Shown: in pieces, positions 26,901 through 36,811 of the stretch | Position numbering within the stretch: the first letter of the stretch is position 1 | Layout: each line of letters starts with the position of its first letter | NCBI RefSeq assembly: GCF_030646015.1 | Contig: NZ_JAUSLT010000121.1 | Location: 1 to 64,000 of the forward strand | DNA length: 64,000 nucleotides | DNA from: Bradyrhizobium sp. | GTDB taxonomy: Bacteria > Pseudomonadota > Alphaproteobacteria > Rhizobiales > Xanthobacteraceae | Reading direction: 5' to 3' | Notes under the pieces: model-generated | The model's database searches: none | Told to the model about the DNA's origin: nothing | What the model saw: the letters and a program-made list of their open reading frames with translations, nothing else | Position numbers and translations under genes: made by a program

Positions 26901-29900
26901 GCCGCCGTGGTCGTCGACCTTGCCGCGGGCACGGCGACCGGCAATGCCTCGGTCGGAACGGATCATTTTACCAACGTCAGTAGCGTCATCGGATCCGGCT
27001 ACGGCGATACGCTGCGCGGCAGCGACAATGAGAACGGCAGCTTCGAGCAATTCGATGGCCGCGGGGGCAACGATACGATCGAGGGCCGCGGCGGCTATGA
27101 TTTCGCCGCTTACAACAGCGACCCCGCCACCCATTCGGGCATCACGGTCAACCTCGCCTCCGGCACCGTGACCGGCGACGCCTCGGTCGGCACCGACACG
27201 CTGCGCGGCGTCGAAGGCGTGCGCGGCACCCACTTCGCCGATATCTACAATGCCGTGGGCTTCAACGCCGGCAGCACCAATGCCGGCTCATTGGGCGCCT
27301 TCAACAATTTCGATGGCCAGGGCGGCAACGACAGCATCACCGGCAACGGCAACACGCGGATTCAGTTCTCGCAATCGACGGCCGCCGTGCTCGTGGACCT
27401 CGCCTATACCGCCGCCGGCGGCACCGGCGTGGCGCTCGACCGGGCCGACGCGCTCAATCTGACAAACCTCGACCTCGCGTCGGTCGGGATCGACGTCATC
27501 TATGGCGGCGTCAACGCCGTGATGGGTTCGATGTTCGGCGACAGCCTGTTGGGAAGCGCCAACGACGAGCAATTCATGGGTCTCGCTGGCGACGATTTCA
27601 TCGATGGCCGCGGTGGATACGACATCGCGCAATACAATAACATGACCCACACCACGGGTGGAATCAGCGTCAACCTCGCCGCCGGCACCGTGACCGGCGA
27701 TGCCTCGACCGGCACCGATACGCTGCGTGGTATCGAAGGCGTTCAGGGCACCAATTTCGCCGACAGCTTTGATGCGACCAATTTCGGCGCCGCCGGCTAC
27801 CTCAATGCTGCGGAGTTCAACGTCGGCAATTCAGGCACCTTCAATCAGTTCGAAGGAATGGGCGGCGACGACACCATCACCGGTAACGGCAACACCCGCG
27901 TCATTTATTTCAATGCGACGGCGGGCGTCACGGTTGACATCGACGACGGCACGGCCGACGGCAACGCTTCGGTGGGGCATGATGATTTCAGCGGCGTCAA
28001 CGGCGTCGTCGGCAGCGATTTTGCTGACACCCTGCGCGGCAGAGATAACTGCTGGGACCGCTCGAGCAATTCGAAGGACGCGGCGGCGACGACACCATCG
28101 ACGGCCGCGGCGGGGCCGATCTGGCGATCTACAACGATCCGAACGCAACGACGGGCATTACCGTCAACATGTTCGCCGGCACCGTCGACGGCGACGCCGC
28201 CGTCGGTCACGACACGTTGATCTCGGTCGAGTTCGTGATCGGTACCGGGTTTGACGACGTCTACAACGCGCTGAATTTCGTCGGCTACAACGGCTTCCAG
28301 GGCCTCGGCGGCGACGATCAGATCGTCGGTAACGGCCATACCGATCTCGGCTATTACAGCGCCACGTCGAGCGTGACCATCGACATGGCGCTGGGAACTG
28401 CTGATGGCGATGCCTCGGTCGGCCATGACACTTTCAGCGGCGTCGATGAAATCGGCGGATCGAATTTCGGCGATAGCATTCGCGGCGATGGCAATGACAA
28501 CATTCTATTTGGTGGCGGCGGCAACGATCTTCTCGATGGCCGCTCCGGAACCGACTCCCTGATCGGCGACACAGGCGCGGACACCTTCGTCTATGCGACC
28601 GGATACGGCAACGACACCGTCATCGACTTCAACCGCGGCGAGGGCGATCGGATTGATCTCACCGGTGTGCCGGGCGTCTATTCGCTGGCCGATCTGCATC
28701 CGATCCAGGATGGTCCGCACACCGTCATCACCTTCAGCTCCGGCAACTCGCTGACGCTTCAGGGCGTCTCGGCGGCGAGCCTGGTCGAGAGCGATTTCAT
28801 CTTTGCCCCGCCGAACGATGCGCCCGCGATCAGCTTCGCGCCGACCTATCTGCACTTCGGTGGCGACTCGGCCGCCATCGGCCCGGCCACCACCACCCAT
28901 GTCGGCAATGGCGCGGAGGATGGCGTCACGCTCGCGGGCTGGGTGAACTGGGACGGCCAGGGCAACGCCGAGGACGCCCAGCTGCTGTTCTACAACGGCA
29001 GCACGTCGGACGCCGGTTTCGGTGTCAATGGCATGATGACCGAGGGCGGTCTTGCGCTGCATATTTATGCCGGCGGCATCGGCGGCTTCGATACCGATGT
29101 CACGCTGGCCGCCGGAGAATGGCACAACGTTGCGCTGTCGCACGTCAACGGCACCTTCACGCTCTACGTCGATGGCGTGGCTGAATTCACCCTCGAGCAG
29201 GGCGTGAACGGCATTCCGGGTTCATACGACTACCCGGATTTCACCATGATCGGGGGCGTCACGGTTGACGGCGTCGAATTCCAGACCGAGGGTTTCCACG
29301 GCTCCATCGCCGATGTCAGCGTGTGGAACACCGCGCTTACCCAGCAGCAGGTTCAGGCGGCGCAGTTCACGTCGTTGACGGGCAACGAAAGCGGCCTCGT
29401 CGCCTATTTCCCGCTCAATGACGGTAGCGGTACGACCGCGGCCGACCTGACGAACGGCGAGGGAGGCCTGACGCTGCTCGGAGATCCGGGCTGGACCGCC
29501 AACAGCGGCGACAACTGGCTCGCCGACGGGGTGACGATCAACGAGGACACCCCGCTGAGGTTGACCTCGCTGTCGGTATCCGACCCCGATGCCGCCAGCG
29601 CCCCGATATCGGTGACGCTGAGCGTGCAGCACGGCACGCTCGCCTTCGACGACGCTGATATGCCCGGATTGACCGGCGATCTCGACGGCAGCGACGGCAC
29701 GGTTTCGCTGACCGGCTCGCAATCGGCCATCAATGCCGCGCTGGCCAATGGCGTGGTCTACATTCCGGAGTCGAATTACAGCGGGCCCAGCCAACTCACG
29801 GTCACCGTCAACGACCAGGGCCATAACGGACCGGGCGGCGCGCAGTCGGCGACGGAGCATTTCGATTTCAACGTCGCGCCGGTCAACGACGCGCCGGATT

Positions 29901-32409
29901 TCACGGGCGGCAGTGTCGGTACGGCGTCTGTGGCCGGTGCCGCGGTCGCGATCGCAACCGGGGTCTCGGCGAGCGATATCGACAGCGCCGACTACGTCGG
30001 CGGGTCGCTGACCGCGACAGTGACGGCCGGAGGTCACCAGGGCGATACGCTGTCGATCGCGGAGAGCGGATACATCCACTACGATGCTTCCGGCCATATC
30101 GTGAGTTTCGATTCCGACGGTGCGGCCAATGGGGCCAACTTTGTCGAAATCGGCACGCTCACCGACAATATCAACAGCCTGACGATCGCGCTGAACGGCA
30201 ACGCTACCGATGATGCCGTTGCCCGGCTGGCGCAGGCGATCCAGTTCGCGAACGGCAAGCAGGACGCGGTTCCCGGTACCCGGACGGTGACGTTCACGCT
30301 CAACGACGGCGACGGCACCGCCAATGGCGGCCACAACACCGACTATTTCAATGCGACGGTGGATCTCGCCGCGGCGTCCTCCAACAACGCGCCCGTCGCG
30401 GGCAACGACAATGTCATTGTCCGCCCCGATTACATCGCCATCGCCAGCACGCTGATCACCAACGACAGCGACCCCGACGAGGACTCCTTCGCGATCTCCG
30501 GTGCTGCGTACGGCGAGAACCAGGCGACGCCGGGCGACGGCACCTACACCATTCAGGGGCAGTACGGAACGATGCGGTTCTACGCCACCGAACAGGTATC
30601 GGTGACGTTCGGGGGATTCGTCGACTTCCACGTCTATGCCGGCAACTACATCTACGCGATCGGCCAGGACGCCAACGGCGAGTCGATTCCCGGCATTCCG
30701 ATCTACGACCTGCAGCCAGGTCAACTGCCGGCGCTGACGGATGTATTCACCTACACCATCACCGACAGCCACGGCGCGGTCTCCGCTCCCGCTACAGTGA
30801 CGGTGACGTTCGAGCCGTCGTACGTCGATCTCAGGGTGCGCACGGCGGACGGTTACGACACCACGACGCTGTGGAGCGATCTGCACGACGGCGACCTCAC
30901 ATCCATCGACGCAAACCATCTCACGGTCGAGATCGGCGGCAGGACGATCGTGATCGATGCCAAGGGCCTGCAATGGACCGGTTCGATCGAGGAAGAGGTC
31001 ACGCTGACCGGCGGCCTCATCAGTGGCGTTCACGTCTCTGATGCATTTGGACCGCTTTTCGAGGCGACGCGTTTCAATATTCCGGCCACGGATATCGACG
31101 CCGCCGTGCAGAGTAACACCCCGGAGGCGTTCGACGCCATCCTCGCCGAATATGGTTATGACAGCCACGCAGCGCCGGTGCCGATGTGCTGCGGGGCGGC
31201 GATCTGGCCGACTACATCGATGCCGGGGGCGGCGCCGATACCATCGACGCCGGCAAGGGCAACGACGTCATTACCATCAGTGACAACGCCGCGTGGAATA
31301 TCGACGGCGGTGACGGGGTCGACACCATCAGACTGTCCGGCGCCTTCAATCTGGCTGCCGGGCCCGAGGGTCAGAATCTGACCAACATCGAAATCATCGA
31401 TCTCAACAAGACCGATGCCAACACCATCGTCGTCCAGCCCGAGGACCTGTATCAGGTCAATGCGGGCCATGTGGGACGAATTCTCGGCAACGGCAGCGAC
31501 ACCGTGGTGCTGGCCGGCGAGTATTACGGGCATCGCGACGGTCATTGGACTCTGGCGCAAACGGGCGCCTTCTATTCTCCTCCCGGCGATTCCGCGACGG
31601 CGGGGGTCTCGTTCGACATGTACGAATACAGGGACCAGGGGCTTCTCTTGGGGACGCTGTATGTGGAACAGGGTGTGACCGTCGACCGCGCGCCGGTCAT
31701 CCTGACCAGCGATCTTCAGACCGGCGGAGACGACTTCGGCGGCACGATCGTAAGCCAGCTTTCGATCGCGGACGACCAGGCCAATGGGTTTACCGTCACT
31801 GTCGTGGCCGCTCACGGCACGTTGGCTCCCGTTGGCCCGCCATCAGAGATCAATAATTTCGACGATGGCACCGACGGCACGTTGTGGGGGGCGGGGCCTC
31901 TCGGATCCATCAACCAGATGCTGACGGAAGGATGGATTTATACGCCCGACGAGAATGTCCCGCCGACCGACATGGTCACGATGACCATCGCCGACAACCT
32001 CGGCGGCAGCGATACCGTGAATTTCGTCTTCAACCAGACCGGCGAGGGCCCAATCACGCTGCAGGGCACTGCCCTCAAGGACGTGATCTTCGCGACCGGC
32101 TACAGCGACACGCTCACGGGAGGCGCCGGCGCCGACCAGTTCGTGTTCACGGCCGATAGCGGCGTAGACACCGTCACCGATTTCAGGCCGGGCCAGGACA
32201 GGATCGATCTGGTGAATGACCTTCCGTTCGATGCAGGCAATCAGGTTTCGTTCGACGCCTGGCTCACTTCCTCAGGCCAGGTCGTGCAGCAAGGTGCGGA
32301 CACGCTCATCACACTGGGTGACGACTCGATCCTGCTTTCGAATGTCAGCCGCAGCAGCCTGCACATGAACGATTTTATTCTGCATCCCAGCGGCGGCGGT
32401 TTCGACTAG
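23946..32409 (+). pseudogene. Giant RTX adhesin gene interrupted by two frameshifts
   Basis: Three consecutive frames, 23946-28046, 28049-31160 and 31162-32409, join into one protein of about 2,820 residues if one base is restored near 28050 and one near 31170. The start is TTG at 23946. Order of regions: a short N-terminal domain; a FecR-like module at about 110-230 resembling LapA retention modules; a Pro-rich linker with AAAG at 334-337; a PD40 beta-propeller with six SADGxYIVF-type blades (about 415-760); seven RTX-associated repeats of the form VDLAAGTVTGxASVGTDTL (26.5-28.6 kb); a LamG-like jelly roll (28.8-29.4 kb); several cadherin-like domains (29.5-30.8 kb); and a C-terminal RTX block ending in LTGGAGADQFVFTADSGVDT and a hydrophobic tail, the usual type I secretion signal. 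It should be exported in one step and bind calcium outside. As sequenced the protein would stop at 28220, losing its secretion signal, so the gene is either decayed or misassembled. Confidence 0.85.
26508..28600 (+). repeat. Tandem RTX-associated protein repeats inside the adhesin
   Basis: Seven diverged copies, at spacings of roughly 200-400 bases, encode a module with the core pattern [IV]TV(D/N)LAAGTVTGDASVG followed by TDTLRG[IV]E, GTxFAD and FEGxGGDDTITGN. Some copies end in DTLRGSDN. The block closes with true nonapeptide calcium-binding repeats (GGGGNDLLDGRSGTDSLIG). Repeat-driven recombination or sequencing trouble is plausible here, and the first frameshift lies within this block. 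Confidence 0.8.
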
Positions 32410-32415
32410 CACCGG

Positions 32416-32580
32416 CTACGCCAGCCGCGGAATGTCCATCCGCCCGACCTCGGCCAGCACCGCGGCGAGATCCTGATGCTCCGAGCCGCTCACACGGTTG
32501 AACATCGGCAATTCCCGCAGAACCCCTGGATCGGACCACCCAGCATACAACCGATTTATGCGCGGGTTATAGTATTGTCC
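32416..32580 (-). pseudogene. Possible C-terminal remnant of an unrecognised protein
   Basis: The minus-strand frame ending at 32416 gives NRLYAGWSDPGVLRELPMFN followed by RVSGSEHQDLAAVLAEVGRM and DIPRLA, which reads like the end of a genuine protein. The upstream part is short and unconvincing. It occupies most of the 218-base gap between adhesin and cyclase. The family is not recognised; chance is possible. Confidence 0.25.
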
Positions 32581-32627
32581 CCACCGGCATCTGGTGCCGC
32601 AATCCCCTGATGTGATACCCAATCGGA

Positions 32628-34856
32628 ATGAAGCGGCTGAGGGTAGTGCGGCGCTGGTTCAAGCGCAGGTTCGGGATTGCCAGGCTGGTCTGCCTCGCGA
32701 TCCTGCTCGGGCTGGCGGCGCTGCGCGTCGCCGACCCCTTTGCGATCGAGGAGCTCAGGGTCAGGACCTTCGACGGCTTCCAGGTCATCGAGCCCCGGGT
32801 CAAGACGGCCAAGCCGGTCACCATCATCGACATCGACGAAAAGAGCCTGGCAAAGCTCGGCCAGTGGCCGTGGCCGCGGACCCAGGTCGCGGATCTGATC
32901 GACAAGCTCACCGCGCTCGGCGCCGTCGTGATCGCCTTCGATATCGTGTTCGCGGAGCCCGACCGGCTCAATCCGGCGGTCGCGGCCGACACCATCCCCA
33001 ATCTCGACGAGGATGTCAGGGCCAAGCTGCGCGCGCTGCCGAGCAACGATCGGATCCTTGCCGATTCGCTCAAGCGCTCGCGCGTGGTGCTGGGCCAGTC
33101 CGGCTTTCCCTATGTGCTCGGCGAGCTCGACAAATCGTTGCCGGTGACGGGGCTGGCGATGCGCGGCGAGGAGCCGCAGCCGTTCCTGTACGATTTTCCA
33201 GGCCTGCTGCGCAACGTCCCGGTGCTGGAGCAGGCGGCTGCGGGGCGTGGCCTGTTCACGATCAAGAACGAGCGGGACGGCATCGTGCGGCGGGTGCCGA
33301 TGATCATGCTGGCGCAGGGCGCGACCATGCCGTCGCTGAGTTTTGAAATGCTGCGGGTCGCATCCGGCTCCGGCACGATCCTGACCAAGGCCGACAAGGC
33401 CGGCATGCAAAGCGTCGCCGTCTCGGGCTTCGAGGTCCCGACCGATCGCAACGGCCAGGTCTGGGTGCATTTCGCTCGCCGCGATCCATCGATCTACGTC
33501 TCGGCGATCGACGTACTTGAAGGCCGTGTCCCGCCCGAGAAGATTGCGCAGAAGCTGATACTGATCGGCACCTCGGCGGTCGGTCTTCTCGACACCAAGA
33601 CGACGCCGGTCGATCCTGTCATGCCCGGTGTCGAAATTCACGCCCAGGTGCTCGAAAGCGTGCTGACCCGAACCGTGTTGTCGCAGCCCAATTGGGCTAT
33701 ATCAGCGGAATTCTTCTTTGCACTCATCCTCGGGCTTCTGGTGATCGCATTTGCGCCGATGTTCGGACCGGTCACCCTGGTTGCGGTCGGCGTCCTGTTT
33801 GCCTCGGCGCTGATCGGCACCTCCTGGTATTTCTACACCCAGCACCGGCTGCTGATCGATTTCACCTACCCGCTGGCGTCGACCATGTCGATTTACCTGA
33901 CCCTGGTGTTCTCGAGCTTCGTGCGGGAGCAGAAGCAGCGGCGGCAGATTCGCTCGGCCTTCGGCCAGTATCTGTCGCCGGCGCTGATCGAGCAGCTGGC
34001 GCAGTCGCCGGAAAAGCTCCAGCTCGGCGGCGAGGAGCGCGAGATGACGATCATGTTTTCCGACGTCCGCGGCTTCACCACCATCTCGGAATCCTACAAG
34101 CACGATCCGCAGGGCCTGACGGCGCTGATGAACCGGTTCCTGACGCCGCTGACCAACGCCATTCTCGATCGCAAGGGCACCATCGACAAATACATGGGCG
34201 ACGCCATCATGGCGTTCTGGAACGCGCCGCTCGACGACAATCAGCACGAGATCAATGCCTGCGAAGCCGCGCTCGACATGCTGGAGCGGATCGACCAACT
34301 CAATCAGGAGCGCGAGATCGAGGCGCAGGACGGCGGCCACGTCTATATCCCGATCAATGTCGGCGTCGGCCTCAATACCGGTGTCTGTGTCGTCGGCAAT
34401 ATGGGGTCCAATTTGCGCTTCGACTATTCGGTGCTGGGCGACAGCGTCAATCTGGCCTCAAGGCTGGAGGGGCAGTCCAAGGAGTACGGATTCCCGATCA
34501 TCATCGGCTCGAAGACCGCGATGGCGGTCAAGGACAAGTTCGCGATTCTCGAACTCGACTTCATCATGGTCAAGGGCAAGAAGGAGCCCGAGGTGATCTA
34601 CGCCATCGCCGGCCGCGAGGACACCGCGCAGTCCGAAAGCTTTCAGCGTTTGCGCAACCTGACCATCGAGATGCTGGCATGCTATCGCAACCGCGACTGG
34701 GACGGCGCGCTGGCGGCGATCGCGCGCGGCCGCAAGTCCGACGACGGACACGCGCTGGAATATCTGTACAATTTGTACGAGGCCCGAATCCGCCTCTATC
34801 AGGAAAACCCGCCGCCGGAAAACTGGAACGGCGCATTCGCGTTGCTGACGAAGTAG
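32628..34856 (+). CDS. CHASE2-domain adenylate/guanylate cyclase
   Basis: 742 residues. An N-terminal membrane helix (about 17-35) is followed by a CHASE2 sensor domain outside the membrane (IDIDEKSLAKLGQWPWPRT, residues about 65-85, is the family hallmark). A three-helix membrane block lies at about 360-430 (FALILGLLVIAFAPMFGPVT onward), and a class III cyclase domain follows at about 475-660. Metal-binding aspartates are in IMFSDVRGFTTISE and KYMGDAIMAFWNAP; the substrate loop is FDYSVLGDSVNLASR. The final 80 residues are probably a helical tail. It would sense an extracytoplasmic signal and make cAMP. It follows the adhesin on the same strand by 218 bases, but a shared transcript is not evident. 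Confidence 0.9.
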   Translation: MKRLRVVRRWFKRRFGIARLVCLAILLGLAALRVADPFAIEELRVRTFDGFQVIEPRVKTAKPVTIIDIDEKSLAKLGQWPWPRTQVADLIDKLTALGAVVIAFDIVFAEPDRLNPAVAADTIPNLDEDVRAKLRALPSNDRILADSLKRSRVVLGQSGFPYVLGELDKSLPVTGLAMRGEEPQPFLYDFPGLLRNVPVLEQAAAGRGLFTIKNERDGIVRRVPMIMLAQGATMPSLSFEMLRVASGSGTILTKADKAGMQSVAVSGFEVPTDRNGQVWVHFARRDPSIYVSAIDVLEGRVPPEKIAQKLILIGTSAVGLLDTKTTPVDPVMPGVEIHAQVLESVLTRTVLSQPNWAISAEFFFALILGLLVIAFAPMFGPVTLVAVGVLFASALIGTSWYFYTQHRLLIDFTYPLASTMSIYLTLVFSSFVREQKQRRQIRSAFGQYLSPALIEQLAQSPEKLQLGGEEREMTIMFSDVRGFTTISESYKHDPQGLTALMNRFLTPLTNAILDRKGTIDKYMGDAIMAFWNAPLDDNQHEINACEAALDMLERIDQLNQEREIEAQDGGHVYIPINVGVGLNTGVCVVGNMGSNLRFDYSVLGDSVNLASRLEGQSKEYGFPIIIGSKTAMAVKDKFAILELDFIMVKGKKEPEVIYAIAGREDTAQSESFQRLRNLTIEMLACYRNRDWDGALAAIARGRKSDDGHALEYLYNLYEARIRLYQENPPPENWNGAFALLTK

Positions 34857-34874
34857 GGCCGCGGCGCAAGCGAT

Positions 34875-34996
34875 CGTAGGGTGGGCAAAGCGTCCGCCAG
34901 AGCTCAAAGAGCGAAGGCGGATGCGTGCCCACCATCTTGACGAAGCATCGCGAATGGTGGGCACGGCGCGAAGAGTGCGCCTTTGCCCACCCTACG
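34875..34996. repeat. Nested palindromic repeat, GTAGGGTGGGCAAAG family, copy 1
   Basis: Outer arms CGTAGGGTGGGCAAAG (34875-34890) and its exact complement at 34981-34996; inner arms GTGCCCACCAT and ATGGTGGGCAC. It lies between the convergent cyclase and binding-protein genes. A second copy is at 49055-49140. Confidence 0.8.
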
Positions 34997-35004
34997 GCTT
35001 TCCT

Positions 35005-36612
35005 CTACTCCAGCCCGATCGTGGTCAGATCCTGAAACCAGTGCTGCGCCTGCACGAATTTCTTCACCTTGGGCGACAGCGCATGCGGGTTGGTGTCATG
35101 CACCACCCACACCAGGGTGGCGTCGTCGACGATCATCGCATGGGCCTGCGCCAGCAATTCATCCTGTTTGGCGACATCGAAGTTCTGCTTGGCCTCGTCG
35201 ATCAGCGCGTCGACCTTCGGATTCTTGTAGCCGCCCCAGTTGACGCCGACCGGCGCGATCTGGCCGGAATGGAAGAACCGCACGATGGCGTAGAGCGGGT
35301 CCGAGGTCACATAGGCGATGTTGTTGGAGGTGATGCCGGCGTTCATTTCGTCCGCCGCGCCCTTGCGCCAGGCCGTATATAGATTCTCGAGCTCGACCAC
35401 CTTGAAGTCGACCTCGATGCCGATCTCCTTGAAGCTCTGCTGCAGGAATTCGTTCATCGGCAGCGACAGCATCTGCCCGGTGCCGCCTTGCGCGATGACG
35501 AAGGTGGTCTTCAGCGGCTTCTCTTTGGAGTAGCCGGCTTCCTGCACCAGCTTCTTCGCCGCCGCCAGATCGTATTTGAGATCAAAGGAAGGCTTGCCGA
35601 ACCACGGGCTCGACGGATCGACCTGGCCCTTGGCGGGTTTGGCGAGGCCGTTCATCAGGCCGACCACCGCCTCGCGGTCGATCGCGAGGTTGAGCGCCTT
35701 GCGCAGGCGGATGTCGGTCCAGGGCGAGCCCGGCAGCACGCTGAGATGGTAATTCCATACATGCGGGGTGATGTTGTCGACGATGCGCATTCCTGCCGAT
35801 TTCAGCTGCGGCACCGCGTCCGGCGCCGGCGTCTCGATCAGGTCCACCTGTCCGGCCAGCAGCGCGTTGGTGCGCGTCAGCGCTTCCGGCATCGGGATCA
35901 GGATGATCTTGTCGGCCTTGGGAAGACGCTTCTTGTTCCAGTAGTCCGCATTCTTCGAAAGTTCCGCGAGTTCGCGCGGCACCAATTTAGTCAGTTTGAA
36001 CGGTCCGGTGCCTGAAGGTGAGGCAGCGAACTTGTCCCAGTCCTTGCCGAGCTTCTCGTATTGCGCCGGACTGGAGACCAGGAACCAGAGCATCTGATAG
36101 GGGAAGAAGGAGTCGACGGCCTTGGTGGTGATTTCGATGGTGGAACCGTCGACCTTGGCGTAGCTCGCCACCGAGGGCAGCCGGGTCTTGACCTGCGCGC
36201 TCTGCCGCTTGTCGAATTGCGGCGCCTTGTCGTTGAGCACCTTGTCCAGATTCCAGATCACCGCATCGGCGTTGAAATCGCTGCCGTCATGGAACTTGAC
36301 GCCCTGCCGCAGCGTGAACCGCCACTTCTTCTTGTCGGCTTCATCGACCTTCCATTCGGTGGCCAGCCCAGGCACCAGCTTGCCGGGCCGCTCCGACACG
36401 TCCATTTCCCAGGCGACCAGCGGGTCGTAGATCGTATAGGCGCTGAATTGATAGGCACCTGCTCCGCGATCGGGCTGTCCGGTGGTCAGCGGAATGTCCG
36501 CCATCGAGATTCCGTACCGCACCACTGTCTCGGCTTGCGCCGGTACGGCGAACAGGCCGGCGCTGACGGCAAGTGCCGCGGCAGCAAGAAGCATCGAGTT
36601 TCGGGTGCGCAT
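35005..36612 (-). CDS. Peptide/nickel-type (family 5) ABC substrate-binding protein
   Basis: 535 residues from MRTRNSMLLAAAALAVSAGL, a signal peptide ending near AQAET. Family-5 landmarks are GLATEWKVDEADKKKW, FTLRQGVKFHDGSDFNADAV, the LVSSPAQYEKLGKDWDKFAA segment, GTGPFKLTKLVPREL and DIRLRKALNLAIDREAVVGL. It is divergent from a paralogous binding protein (36812-38476) and shares the identical GLATEWKVDEADKKKW segment with it, so the pair arose by duplication. It has no permeases of its own and may share the neighbouring transporter. The longer frame upstream (MNAYSGIKF) is less likely as a start. Confidence 0.88.
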   Translation of the reverse strand: MRTRNSMLLAAAALAVSAGLFAVPAQAETVVRYGISMADIPLTTGQPDRGAGAYQFSAYTIYDPLVAWEMDVSERPGKLVPGLATEWKVDEADKKKWRFTLRQGVKFHDGSDFNADAVIWNLDKVLNDKAPQFDKRQSAQVKTRLPSVASYAKVDGSTIEITTKAVDSFFPYQMLWFLVSSPAQYEKLGKDWDKFAASPSGTGPFKLTKLVPRELAELSKNADYWNKKRLPKADKIILIPMPEALTRTNALLAGQVDLIETPAPDAVPQLKSAGMRIVDNITPHVWNYHLSVLPGSPWTDIRLRKALNLAIDREAVVGLMNGLAKPAKGQVDPSSPWFGKPSFDLKYDLAAAKKLVQEAGYSKEKPLKTTFVIAQGGTGQMLSLPMNEFLQQSFKEIGIEVDFKVVELENLYTAWRKGAADEMNAGITSNNIAYVTSDPLYAIVRFFHSGQIAPVGVNWGGYKNPKVDALIDEAKQNFDVAKQDELLAQAHAMIVDDATLVWVVHDTNPHALSPKVKKFVQAQHWFQDLTTIGLE

Positions 36613-36811
36613 GTACCAGGCTCCGTGAGGGGGAAACGGATTGTGCATTGCAAACTTGATGCCAGAATAGGCATTCATTCCCTGCGCCGGCCCGCGGTCA
36701 CAACGAATTGTGCGTCAAATAGCCTTTCGGAGAATAATTGCTTCCCTTGGCATGCGCGTTGCATGAGATTGCATAAGAAATAGTCATCAAAAACGAGAAG
36801 GAGTTGCTGGG

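Noticed and set aside
25494..31168. Two very long minus-strand frames opposite the adhesin (579 and 648 residues)
   Set aside because: They mirror the RTX repeats, have Ala/Gly/Arg/Asp composition and no motif; antisense shadows.
28040..31180. Programmed ribosomal frameshifting in the adhesin
   Set aside because: No slippery heptamer or downstream pseudoknot is visible at either site, and both changes read as simple loss of one base.
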